Part shown: one piece after another, positions 10,279 to 21,780 of the stretch | How positions within the stretch are numbered: position 1 is the stretch's first letter | How the letters are laid out: each line of letters begins with the position of its first letter | DNA from: Proales similis | Taxonomy: Eukaryota; Rotifera; Eurotatoria; Ploima; Proalidae | Assembly: GCA_019059635.1 (NCBI GenBank) | Contig: JAGVRJ010000003.1 | Span: 1,922,001 to 1,986,000 of the forward strand | Direction of reading: 5' to 3' | Length of the DNA stretch: 64,000 nt | Program-made: the position numbers and the translations under genes | Notes under the pieces: model-generated | Database searches by the model: none | Told to the model about the DNA's origin: nothing | Seen by the model: the letters and a program-made list of their open reading frames with translations, nothing else

Positions 10279-13200
10279 TCATTGACAAACTTTGCAGCTG
10301 AATGGGCAAAAATCTCTGATCAAAATCGTTCCGAATTTTCCGCTACAGAAAGAACGCAGTTTTGTACATAACTCAGCATCTTGGTCTTCACATCTATTTT
10401 GGACTGGTGCTAGTTCACAGAGGTCGCCCGAATAGCCTTCATCACACAAACACAAATAGCTATCATTGTTCTCTTCAAGTGAAAGACATGTGCCACCATT
10501 TTTGCATGGAGAGCTTGAACATGGGCTTCTAAATTGGCAGAAAGATCCGGTAAACTCGAATGAACATCGACAAGTGAATCCAGATCCAGGCAGTGAAATC
10601 AAATCGCCACCATTTTGGCATGGATTAAAAACACCTTAAACTCAAAGATAAAATTGAAGTTCTTTTTGACATAAATTTGAGAAAGTACTTTCGCAATTAA
10701 TTCCTGTGAAACCGGGACTGCAAGCGCAATTATATCCTCGTGTATTAGACATGGGTAAACATTTTCCACCATTTTGACAAATGTCTTGTGTCTGGCAGCT
10801 TGATATGGAGAAATTGCAGCTCGATCCTGAAAAGCCTGAGAAACAAGAGCACGAACGAAGCCCTTGCTCATTGATTGTGCAAAGACCATTACCGTTGCAA
10901 AAATTAGGATCAGTCGCGCATAGATTTTCTTTAAAAACCGTTTAGAGGTTATTAAAAGACAAGAACATTTATTTACGGAAATTGCAGTATTTTCCTCCTA
11001 GGCTTGGGGGACAATTGCAACGATATCCTTCCGAGTTTGTCCGCGAATCTTGACAAGTTGAGCCGACGGCACACTTGTTGTTCAAACATGGGTTTCCTGC
11101 ATAGTGATAGTAAACGAATATGAATGCCCAATATTCCAAATTCAAATCATACCATCAAAATTAAGTGGTAAAGAAATACTCGAGCTAATATTGAAAGGGA
11201 ATGTTGAATTCTCAGCTTTGCAATAAATATTGTTGATATTGTTGATAAAAGCAAAGCCAGGACTGAGACGAGCTCGAAGAACACTTAGGCATACACCAGC
11301 TGTATCGCAAAATGAAAGTGGATTTTGTTGAAAGGGTCGACTAGGCAATAGCGTTAGGGGGATATTTGTTCCAACTGCTGCAATTGTAAGCTGAGAACCG
11401 GGCCTTGAATTTGTTGCTGTGCATGTTACTTCTATTTCAGAAAAATTTCCAAATTCTATTATCGTATCTTCTGACTTCGATCCTGACCATCTCATGGAGA
11501 TTTTTGGCGTTTCTAAGTTAATAACAAAATTGATCTTAAACATTTACATGATTGAAAGATTGTTAATACTTTTTAAAAATATCTCGGAAATTGACATCTG
11601 ATTTTGATTGAAATAGCATGCAATAAACTTTGGATCTTCAGATTGGATATTCTCAATTTTCAGGGAAGCTTTCTCCAAGATGAATTTAGAAGAATCATCT
11701 TAAGAAAAAGTAAAATGAAAGAAAATTCGAATGGGCTAAATAGTTGACTTACATATTAATGAAAAGGAAGAGTTATCATTCGAAACAGCCCAAGCTTCCG
11801 CATCAGATGGGCACTCTATAATAACATACTCCCCTTCAACAGCATACTCGATTTTATATTCTATTATGTTCGGGTTTCTTGGAATCAAAAAGCTGAGAGT
11901 AGTTTCAGCAGTTGAACTAGTAATAAACATTGTATCATCTGCAGTGCTTGAGTCTTGAGTTGGATTTGATGACCGATAAGGCTCAGTAGTCTCAAATGTT
12001 GAAATATCTTGAAATAACGTAGATAATTCTTCGGTTGATTGAGTGCTAGTAACATATTGTGAGTGCAGATCATTTGTTGTAATAAAATACTCAGTTTTAG
12101 TGGTCAGATCCTCAGATGTCTGTAAAAAAGAATCACTGGTTGTTCCATTCAGTATTATCGTTATTGTAGACGAAGAAGCTGGTTGTGTTGACGTTTCATC
12201 TGTTGCTTGAAATTCATCTCTTATTATCAGATCCGAAAACACTCGAAGATTGACTGAGTGATCGATGGACTCTGCTACACAACGAAGGGAATTAATCGAA
12301 AGAAGTTCACTTCCCCTAGCTTCAAAGCTAGTGATAGAAGTGCAAACTGGATATTGACTTTCACATATTTCTTCAAATGATCCTTGCTCATTCAGGTTCA
12401 GTTCTTGGTGGGCAGTATCATGTATTGACAGGCTCACTCTAGGTTTTGCATTTGATGAAACACAAGCAATCGAATAGGTTTCATTCTCGATTGGATCAAA
12501 TTTTTTCTCAATATCGAAAAGCGTGTTATTTATTATCCAATATAGACGAGGCTGGACTAGAAAGATTTATAAGATAAATTTCTTATTTAGTAATAAGAAG
12601 AAATGTACCTTTTACGAAGAGATAAAAGGACTTGAAAATTTTTATGGTCCCGTTAGCATATTGCTCTCCACAAACGTAAAACTCCTCATCTTCGAAAGAC
12701 AGATTGAATATAGTTAATCGATTATCAGTAAGAATTATACGTGTTGAATCAGGCAAATAATAAAGACTCTGATTGTTTTTTGAAACGAGCCAAACTAAAT
12801 TTTGCTCCTCTTCACAATCGAATACTGCTGTTTCATTAAGTTCTCTTACAATCAGTTCAGGATTATTGAGAAATTCTGTACCTTTATGAGCTGTCTCTTA
12901 GAAAATAATAAATGTTTATGTTGGAATAACTTACTTTTCGTGCTATTGTCATATATTGTAATTGGAACACTGTAATAGCTTGTTAGAGGAACCCGCGTTT
13001 CAGTACTAACTGCAGAACAACCGATAGATTCAATCAATCGAAAATTGTCATTTTTCAAATCAATTAAAATTTGGCTGACTGTGGTGCATAGGTTTGATGA
13101 AGAACAGCTTGTACTAGTGAGTGCTTTCGAGTGAGAAATCGACTGATTAGTACGAGGATCAAACAAGAATAGATCAACCAATGGCTTTGAATTGAGAGCT

Positions 13201-13739
13201 ACGCAGGCAACCAAATAAGTTGATTCTGAGTCACTTTTAACCAGCAGGGTATTTTGGCCTGGATTCAATTCTTTATTATCAACCAGAATAAGCATTTGTG
13301 GAATAACTAAAAATCAACCGATAAGCTTATTCCTTACTTTAATTTTACCAAGTTATACTTACCCCGGATAAATAAACTATAAGTCTCAATAAGTCGTAGC
13401 GATCCGTTCAAATATTGCTCCGCGCAATAGTAGAGCTCCTCATCTTCCAAAACTACGCTGGAAAAACTGAGATTTCTATTGCCATCAAAGAAGGTGACAC
13501 GCTCATCGTTAATTAAATAAAAGCTTTCTTTTTTGAGCGTCTTGAGCCATATTGGTGACGCGGTAGTATTGCAAATGATCGAATAAGGATTTCCCAGGTC
13601 TGCTATGAGATTTTGAACCGCGCCTAAAAAAATAATCATACTGAAGCAGTTTTAAAATTGTTCTCTTCTTACCACATCGATCAGTAATCCAAATTGAAAT
13701 AAAAAGCAAAACAGGAACGATAAGTAGATTCGACTTCAT
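10279..13739 (-). CDS. Secreted multi-Ig, multi-EGF protein with C-terminal ShKT domain
   Basis: I do not recognise a named orthologue. Ten exons read on the minus strand: 13739-13673, 13623-13363, 13306-12935, 12896-12609, 12556-11753, 11698-11570, 11512-11153, 11096-10977, 10928-10689 and 10634-10279. All nine introns are phase 1 and the total is 998 codons. The start MKSNLLIVPVLLFISIWIT is a signal peptide. Six Ig-like domains follow in three alternating pairs: type A with DEELYYCAEQY or DEEFYVCGEQY, and type B with VACVALNSKP or IACVSSNAKP. A Ser/Thr-rich stretch lies near 12240-11900. Then come five EGF repeats (exons 8-10) and a six-cysteine ShKT module from CEDQDAELC to the final CKVCQ. 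There is no transmembrane segment, so it should be secreted, perhaps to matrix. EGF5 has the O-glucose site CSSSPC. The 38-bp intron 12934-12897 is the shortest in the gene. Confidence 0.88.
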
Positions 13740-14246
13740 TTTTGCAAGAAGCGAAATCGCAAAAGCTGATGGCGTCTAGAAAAAATCAAGAGAAAAACTC
13801 TAATCAAGTTCTGGTGAAATTGCTGCTTTTTCTAAAAACGAAACTAAAATTTACATTATTCTTCTTTTTTTGTAGGTATTCATATTTAAATACCTTTTTT
13901 TTAAACTGGCTTCTAAAAGAGAAACACTGAGAATTGATTGGACGAGCATTCAAAATTGAAATTTGCAAGGTAAAGACTCAAAATTCTATAGAAGCACATT
14001 AAAGAGCGGTAAGATTCCAGAAAAAGAAGCCAGACTCTTAAGCCAGCTTTTGAATTTAAATATACCTTCATGCATAATAAGTGTCAAGAAAAATTAAACA
14101 GAAATTATCCATTATAATCAATTATACTTTATTTCTTTGTAAAATAAAAAATCCGAAGTTAATTTTTTTCATTAGAAACCGCCTCGGTTAAATGATTAAA
14201 ATATGTTTAAACTTGAGTACTAAAGCATAAGAAAAACTTAAAAAAT
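13740..14246. other. Intergenic spacer
   Basis: This AT-rich spacer lies upstream of the Ig/EGF gene and downstream of MED15. I see no gene or clear signal in it. Confidence 0.5.
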
Positions 14247-16930
14247 TTATAAAAAATCGATTAAATGTTCTCGAGTCTTTACCCATGCGTCAATTATGTG
14301 CGAAACTGAGTGTTTTCTAGGAAGTTTTGAGTAATTTAAGTGGAATTGATTTGAAAATAGATGGAATAATCCTTGGAAGCTTATTAAAAGCAGAAAAAAG
14401 AGAGAACTTTTGGAGGGAACTTTACCTTGGTTCCTAAGTGTTTCATTTTGACCTTCCTCATTATTTTGATCCAAATCGACGACTGGGTTTTGTTCAGGAT
14501 AATTGAAAGGAATTTGTATTTGAAGAGGTGGTACATTCGGTATTTTCAGCTCTTTAAGGAAGCACTTGAGTACCATGAATCTAGAATTTTCGGCATTAGA
14601 ACATTTTTCAATTTCCATTTTTTCGTAAATTTCATCCTCAAAATCAGTGAAAATAATCTTTTTATCACGGAACTCAGCTTTGAGATTTCGGCAAATCAAC
14701 TCTATGATGTATTTCTTCTCTCCAAGTGAAGATAATTCAACGATTAGTCGAGAAGGAATATTATGTTTAGTTTTTAAGTTTTTTGTGCCAGACATTTCAT
14801 CCCTCCAATTAAAAACGGACTTCTGGCTATATCTTAGATCACCGCTTTTATCCAATAAAAGCTTTTGCGTCGAAATCGAGCTAGGCTTAAGAATAGGGCC
14901 GTCGATACTTTGGTTTATACTCTCAATCAGATATCTGACATTGCTTTTGTGAGTTGAGTTGGAATTCCAACATTTTTCTAATGAAATCATAATTTGGTTC
15001 TCATTTGTTTTTGCAGAAGCTACACTCACTGGCTTATTAAAAGTTTTAATGATTTGATTATAAGTAGTTGGAGGTTGGTCTACGAGGCCTGGATTAAATT
15101 CGATTTTCAGTGAACTTAAGGGTTGATTTGAAAGTGGTTTTGGCGAATTAACCATAACATTGGACCCTGCTTGGGGAGAAAGTAAAGATGAGGGATTAAG
15201 TGTCTTATTTGAGGTTGCTAATAGATTTTGTTGATTTGAATTTTGCGGAGAAGTTTGCAAAATTTGCTGAGGAAGGATCTGTGGTCCAAAACTTTGCTGG
15301 CTGGCCGCTTTCTGTGTTGTTTGGATGCTATTTTGAGAGATAGTTCCATGTGTAAGGGTTATGTTTCCTTGAGTAATTGACTGGTTAGACAATTGAAATC
15401 GTCGAGTATTATCTGGCGTGATTATTTGTGAATTTTGAGTATGATGCATAGAATTATTTTGATGAGAAGTTGATTTTTGAAGGGGTTGAATTTGTGAAGG
15501 CTGTTGAATTAATTGTTGTTGAAGTGCTTGTTTCTTTTGTTCTTGTTTAAGCGTGATTAAATACTTAATTAAGTTGTTTTCACTTACATTTAGAGAGGCT
15601 TCACATTTAAGAAGAGTATCTGTTGAAACTTTACGATGACCCATTATTACATCTATAAGTGCCCGTGTTTTTTTGAAATTTTCGCTTGTGGTGTCATCTT
15701 GTCAAATAAACAATGATAAAAATTTTTAATGTAACTATAAATGAAGAATTAAAGCTTACTTATATTTGCAAGCCGCTTTTCTAAATAGGGAAGGTGCTGT
15801 CTCATTTCTTCGATTTTTTTTTGGTAAATTTCTTCATTTTCAATAGCTGATTGCGATATATTAGTATTTTGAGAGGCAGCTTGTTGAGACTGATATCCAG
15901 CATTAAAATTGGAATTAGTTGAAGATATGCCACCTGGCCTTGAATGGGAAATTAACTGAGTTGATGATAGCTGATGAGAAACAATGCGCATTTGAGGTTG
16001 ACTCAGGTTCTTTTGAATCGAAGCTTGATTAATAGGTAGTTGATTTTGATGTGCTGTGAATTGTTGTTGACTTAAAAAATGACCATAAATTACAAAGCAT
16101 TCAAAATCTTATATAAATGAAGAATAATTTAATACTTTGAGCCGGAAGCCGGAATGGGATTTGACTGAGTCACACTGCTAACCGCGGAATGAAGCTGGCC
16201 GCCGGTTGAATGTGGCATTGTTTGGATAGGACTTGTTTTGTGCTGTTGCATCAAGAATTTCTGTTGAATTTGAGTTTGATTTATCTGGGTAATGTTTTTT
16301 GAATTAAAGTTGTTATATCCTTGTGTCTGAGCCAGAATGTCTTGAGAGGGCTGCATACGATGTTGATGGGGCTGTTGGGGAGGCTTTGAAATTTTTAAAA
16401 AATTAATTTTGAATACTGATAAGGTTTAGCTTTTTCATACTGTTCTATAAAGAATATTATTGTTTTGAAGATTTTTGGTTGGATTTTGCTGGCTTGGTCC
16501 AGTTTCGTTTGGGTTAGATATTGGCATATGTTGAGGAGACTGGTGTGTTTGTTGTTGTTGGAGTTGCTGTTGTTGAATTTGGTTGAAAAATGAGGACATT
16601 TTGGCGGTATATTCTTGCTTCAAGGAATTGAAATAAATAAGAATATCGGGGGGGGGGGGGGGGTTGGGTTACCTTAGAACCAGAATCATTAAAAAAACGC
16701 AGCTCATATTCTGCAAGTTGACGTCTGTTTAAGTTAGGGATTCTTGCCAAGATGGTGCTAAAAAAAAGTACAAAATTTAAAGCCTGAATTATATTTTTGA
16801 TAAAGTTTAGCTATTACTTTATAACCTTATTCCGAAATTCTTGGGTTTTGATGTGATCATTTTTCCATTCTTCATCTGGAAAAACATTTGTTGAATTGAT
16901 CCGCCCTTGCTGTGGTATAGAAGGTTGCAT
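14247..16930 (-). CDS. MED15: Mediator complex subunit 15
   Basis: This is a tail-module subunit of Mediator that receives signals from activators. Seven exons read on the minus strand: 16930-16818, 16757-16673, 16617-16441, 16383-16136, 16070-15760, 15697-14426 and 14371-14247, giving 776 codons with matching phases. The N-terminus across exons 1-3 (FRNKVINTILARIPNLNRR then EYTAKMSSFFNQ) fits a diverged KIX domain. A long Gln-rich middle follows, as in other MED15 proteins. The C-terminal domain includes VSTDTLLKCEASL, then PPLQIQIPFNYP and LPRKHSVSHIIDAWV, the last matching the conserved MED15 ending. Intron 2 (16672-16618) contains a 16-nt homopolymer. Intron 6 (14425-14372, 54 bp) is a multiple of three without a stop, so a retained form would keep the frame. 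The assignment rests on domain order and the C-terminal block, since overall conservation is weak. Confidence 0.88.
16648..16663. repeat. 16-nt poly-G run in MED15 intron 2
   Basis: Sixteen consecutive G on the + strand read as poly-C on the sense strand, about 30 nt before the 3' splice site of MED15 intron 2, where a pyrimidine tract belongs. The exact length may be unreliable for sequencing reasons. Confidence 0.85.
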
Positions 16931-17329
16931 GCTTTGTATAAAATAAATAATTGTAAATTAGAGAGTTAAATTGAAAAGATGTCAAATATAAAAAGAAGAT
17001 TCAAGCTTTTGGCATACAAATCGACTTATTGCATATCATTTAATCAAAATGTAAATCATAAAATTAACCAAATAAATGCGAAACATTCTTAACGTTTTGT
17101 GAGCATAAAAAGGTTCTGAAAAACATCGTTTCAAAAATCCCTTGAAATTGCATAAAAGCATTTTATTGTTGAAAATTTCTATTCAAATAAATAAAAACTA
17201 ATCATAAATCCAAAACAAGCAAAGAAATGTTTTTACTAAAAAATTTTAAAAATTTCATCATTTATAGCTTTGATAGTCAACTGGACAATTTCGGAACTTT
17301 TGAAACTTTGTCAACTAATTTAAGGTGAA
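16931..17329. other. MED1-MED15 spacer
   Basis: These 399 AT-rich bases lie between the MED1 stop and the MED15 start, both on the minus strand. They should hold the MED15 promoter and MED1 3' UTR. No gene is seen. Confidence 0.55.
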
Positions 17330-20300
17330 TTAATTTGGCATCGGAACAGAATCTTGTCCATCATTAGATAGCTCTTGCTCACTTTGAGCGTTAAATGAAT
17401 CGCTACAAATTGTTTTCTCATTTCGTATTTGCATGAGTGCTTCGTGACTAGGATTAGGGATTAAATCCATTCCAGCTGAGCTTTCATCAAGAGGCCCCGA
17501 ACCTTTAGGTCCTCTATTGATTGCTTCTCTCTCAAGCGGAATGAGTTTCGTTGCAATCGTTTGCAATACTGGATTTATGGGGCTTTTCGGAAGTGATATT
17601 TCGTCAGCGGACCTCTGAATTTGCACATTGACCCCGGTATCTTCGGCAGATGGTGATGATGGAGTTTCAACCGAATTTCGATCAATTGAATTAGAAAAAT
17701 TGTTAGATCTTATGTTGGTAGAAAGATTCCGATCAATAGATACACGTGAATTTTTGTTGATATTTTCAAAATTGTTCAGGTTATGGCCCAAGGATAATTT
17801 TTCAGGCTCACTTTCAATTTCAGATCGTGGTTCCCAGGGCTTTAAATTTTTTATAATCTTAAAACGATTAAAGCTTTCACTTCCATGAGTTAAAGCACTT
17901 AATTTTTGCGGCTTATCGATTGAATCGCGATTATTGGTTTTAATATGACTTTCTGATTTCGGAATAAAATCTGATTTGTCTATCGAGGTAAACTTTGGTT
18001 CAGCATCCATTGATTGAATTGAAGTTGTTTTAGGAATTTTAAAATTGCTAGATTTGAGTGAAGGTTTTAGGCCTAAACTTTCAGCAAGAGTGAGCTTTGA
18101 AGAACTTTTCTGTGCTACTTTATGTCCATTCGGGGTTGTACTAAGAAAAGAGTTATCCATTCGTTTCGATTTTCTCTTATGAATACCAATTTCTGAATCA
18201 TTTTCTTCAATCTTTAGAAGAGGTGATATAGACCGCTGGTTTGCCGGACTGTTTGACGATCTTGAAAGAGACTTTCGGTTAAGGCTGTCGGTTATTGATC
18301 CATTTTTAGAAATAGCTGGACTGAGTTTTTGGTGCTTGTCGGTATGACAATCTCGTATATTTACTTTTTTGTAGCTATTAGTAATACCGATAAAAGCGTT
18401 CTTGGCATTGACATTTAACGTAAGGGATTCATCGGGTCTGGTTTTTATTTTCTTGCTTGGTCGTTCTTCATCATTTGTAACGTAGTATTTCTCTTGTTTA
18501 TCCTTAATTAAATAATGGGCAATATTGCATTTTTTGCTAGTAGGGTTTTTATCATAATTGTCTCTACTTGAGCAAGAACTCGAGGAAGAGGATGAAGAGG
18601 AAAGCTTGCGCTTTTTGCTTAGCTTAATTAGTTTCTCTTGCTCATCATTCAATGAGACAATTTTTTCTGTAAGAAAATCTGTAGTGGAACAATCAATTTC
18701 TGAAGACCAGTACCGTGAGGTTGGAATAGCTGAAATACAGTTAGTTGGGGTTCTTTGAAAGTGTTTCGTAACTGAAGAATTGAATTGTTTTAAAATAGCT
18801 CGAAGTGTCACAGGTATACTGAAGGTTTGACTTAAAACATCTTGACCAAGAGGTACCGAAACAAATTCGTTTCGGGATTCTAATTTAACTGAGCCGTTGG
18901 TGATTTTTAACAGAATACTTGTGCGACAAGAATTGGCCGGGCCTTGCATTTCGATGGCCAGATTTTCTGGAGTTGATAGAAGAAGCTGATAGCAATGATA
19001 CATGTGAAATTTTAATGAAAAATTAGAGGTTCGACCTAAGCAAGAAAGAATAAGCTCATTTAAAATGCATTGAGTACGGGTCAGATCAATTAAGCTGACT
19101 AAATGATTAGGATGGGTAAAGTAGAACTCTTTAACCAACACAGCTTCTCGGTCTCCAATTTTATCCATGAAATAAATATGATTTTCATCGGGAAGCCTCT
19201 ATAAATGTTTTGAAACTGTTAGAATAGAGTCCATTTAGTGAAAATAAATTTGTTTACCACAAGACCAATCGAAGAAATCTTTTTATTGTGTTGAGCAGCA
19301 AGAAGCTGCAAATAGAAGTTGTTCATTCCATGGCTGACAACTTTAACTTGATTCTTACACCGAATCGTTATTAGATCAATGTTTTCACTTAGAAATACAA
19401 CCGGCTGGGTAAAGCGAAAACAAAATGACGCTGGAAGTGAATAAGAGGCGGTTTCGTCAAGTTTCTCAGAAAAAAACGCACTAGAGAAAAGTGTGAGGCA
19501 ATATTATTTTATAACAAGTCACAAAATATATACCTATTGGTTACTGATTGAAACAATTCTTTGTATTTGATATCTTTACGTAAAAGTGAACAGCAAGATA
19601 GAAGATTGAGTTGATCGCTTGAGACGATTGATAGAGTAGCCGAGTATGCATATTTTTGGTCATTCTCTTTTGGCACTGAAGCCTTGATTCTATTTAAATC
19701 TAATTTATGGCAAATGAGTTGGCGTAAGGGCAGAAAGAAGTTGATAGTTGATGCGCTTCCAATTTCGCTGGCAAAAAAAATCCCGATAGGTGAGGTGTTG
19801 GTCAGGTGGCGCATGCTCTTGTTTCCTTTATGTGTGTTTTTTATCAAGCGATAAAAAGTGATTAAATCGCTCTCAAGTGATTTTAAAGCTCTATATGCTT
19901 GGACTCGGATGTTTAGGTTCTCTTGTTTATCCAGTATGTAATTGGAACGAATGCCTGCTAGTTGCTCGCCAAGAGCCTGAATATTCCATGTTTGAAAAAT
20001 TTTTTGTATTTTTGTAGAGTTTACAGCGGCTTCGTTTAAAATTGAGACTTTGGCCAGACTGATTATTCCAGAAGATTTAACCCACACTTCAAAGTAAAAA
20101 TCTTGGCTGCTGACTGATACTTTGACGGCTTTTGATTCTTCATTGCTTATTGTTTTATAGTAGCTGAAGTTCAGGGTATGGGCTAAGTTTTCCAACTGTT
20201 CTAAAACTTGGCTTTGAGAGAGGTTTTTAAGGTGTGTAAAGATATGATCTGAGCACTTCTCGGTTGAAAGTTTATTGTTGTTTGGATTGTTCGACGAAAT

Positions 20301-20423
20301 ATCGAATAAATTTCCTTGAATTAAAGGATCAGACGGTCGATCTTGAACCACTCGAAGAAGTCTTTTGTGTAAATCAGCCCAACAGATGTTTGATTTTGAG
20401 AGGAAGCGATTTCGAAGCTGCAT
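17330..20423 (-). CDS. MED1: Mediator complex subunit 1
   Basis: This middle-module Mediator subunit contacts nuclear receptors and other activators in vertebrates. Three exons read on the minus strand: 20423-19534, 19480-19258 and 19198-17330, joined by 53- and 59-bp introns with matching phases, giving 993 codons. The first 300 residues match the MED1 fold, with FYFEVWVKSSG, AYRALKSLESDL and later LPASFCFRF. The block SIPVTLRAILKQ (near 18790-18830) matches the conserved SIPVTMRAI of MED1. After it lies a long, charged, Ser/Asn-rich tail with a nine-Ser tract near 18575-18605, as expected for this subunit. I see no intact LXXLL nuclear-receptor box in the tail. The start fits the short N-terminal helix seen in homologues, but an upstream exon cannot be excluded. 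Confidence 0.88.
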
Positions 20424-21562
20424 TTCTTAAATTTTAAGCGAACATTCCGTGTTTACCTATAAGAAAATTTAGACTGAGGTTTATGGTGTCCAATATGGAC
20501 TGAAATTTACTGACAGTATATTAACTGAATATTATGATTGCGCATAATCTGAGGAATATATGATACTAGATTTTGTCTTATTGGAAGCCTACTGATAGCC
20601 GTTTTACCCGCGTGGGATATGCAATATGGCTCCCGAAACCTCTCTTTAACACCTTTGCTCAAATCCTCGACACTTAAAATTTTCAGGACGTTGGGTACCG
20701 TTTTCTCGGTCAATATCTTAATCGGAAAACCTCAAGTTGAATAACTGCAGTTGAGCAATCAAAGCTCTGTTAAAGGGTTTATTTTGTAATAATAACCTCT
20801 CAGTATCTCCCAGCTAAAAAAAAAATTTTAGAGCCGTAACAATAGCAAAAACGCTTTTTTAAAAAGATCTTGGGTTGAGTCATTCATCATAAACTCACAT
20901 CTAGCAACCGGCTTTCAGCTGTTCTCAAAAACCTCTGATATTTAGTATTTTTAGAAAAATTGTCTTGGAGAGCTCTTACACTAAACAACCGGATAAGTAA
21001 TTTTTTTAAAGCACTTAGTCTCATAGAGAAAAAGATTTTTTGTATTTTGAAAAGTGTTCAATTTGCTTCAAGATAAATAAACCAATCTTCCGCCATAGAA
21101 AGCATACTTGAAAGGACCGTTTTCGAGTGCTGTAGTATAAATTCCTTATTGGGGTTGGTAAGCGGATACATGTTTGATGGTTAATTAGAATAGATGAATT
21201 CGCTTACTCTTTGAGACAAGAAATAGAACAATAATTCATTAAATTGATAATATCCATAAAGGTTGGTTTCAGACTTGTTTATTGTCTCAGTGATTCTACT
21301 TCGAAATCGGCCGCTTTTTTATAAGTTGAACAACTGATTCCGAATTGATGAAATTGTGAAGGTTATGAAGATCAGTTGTTTCTACAAGCAACACAGGAAA
21401 CCCATTCCAGTTTAGCTTTTAGGTAGCGTCGGCATGGAGCCTATCGCACCCAACTGCTTGTCTAATTAGACGCTTAGTAGTAATGAAAAAGCATAGCAAA
21501 ATAAATGCATGGAGCCGGTCAGTTTAAGAAATGAGCCAATTGCACACTTACCTGAGCAGGTA
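20424..21562. other. Intergenic region upstream of MED1
   Basis: About 1.1 kb of AT-rich sequence lies between the MED1 start and the left LTR of element 1. A 68-codon open stretch at 20507-20713 (-) has no recognisable domain. I see nothing else. Confidence 0.5.
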
Positions 21563-21744
21563 TGTTGGGAGGAAAGGGAAGTTTTGTGCGCGTTTATAAG
21601 TTTATTAGAACTAGCCGTTCTGAAGCATGTCAATATTAACGAATTAAATCATCTAAATATTCTAAAGAGATAATAATGTCTGGGTTGTGATGCCACTATG
21701 GCCCTGACATAATCAAAGGTGTTGGGTGTAGATGGCGCCCAACA
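21563..21744 (-). repeat. Element 1 3' LTR
   Basis: This 182-bp LTR runs from TGTTGGGAGG to GGCGCCCAACA on the + strand. It is the same as 27862-28045 except for a 2-bp deletion (TATAAG against TATAGAAG). LTRs this short are at the low end for Gypsy elements. Confidence 0.93.
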
Positions 21745-21780
21745 GGTCCCCCGCTCGTCGGAAGACCGGTCTCTGGTCTT

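Noticed and set aside
20507-20713. 68-codon open frame on the minus strand upstream of MED1
   Set aside because: It is not joined to MED1 by workable splice sites and matches nothing I recognise.
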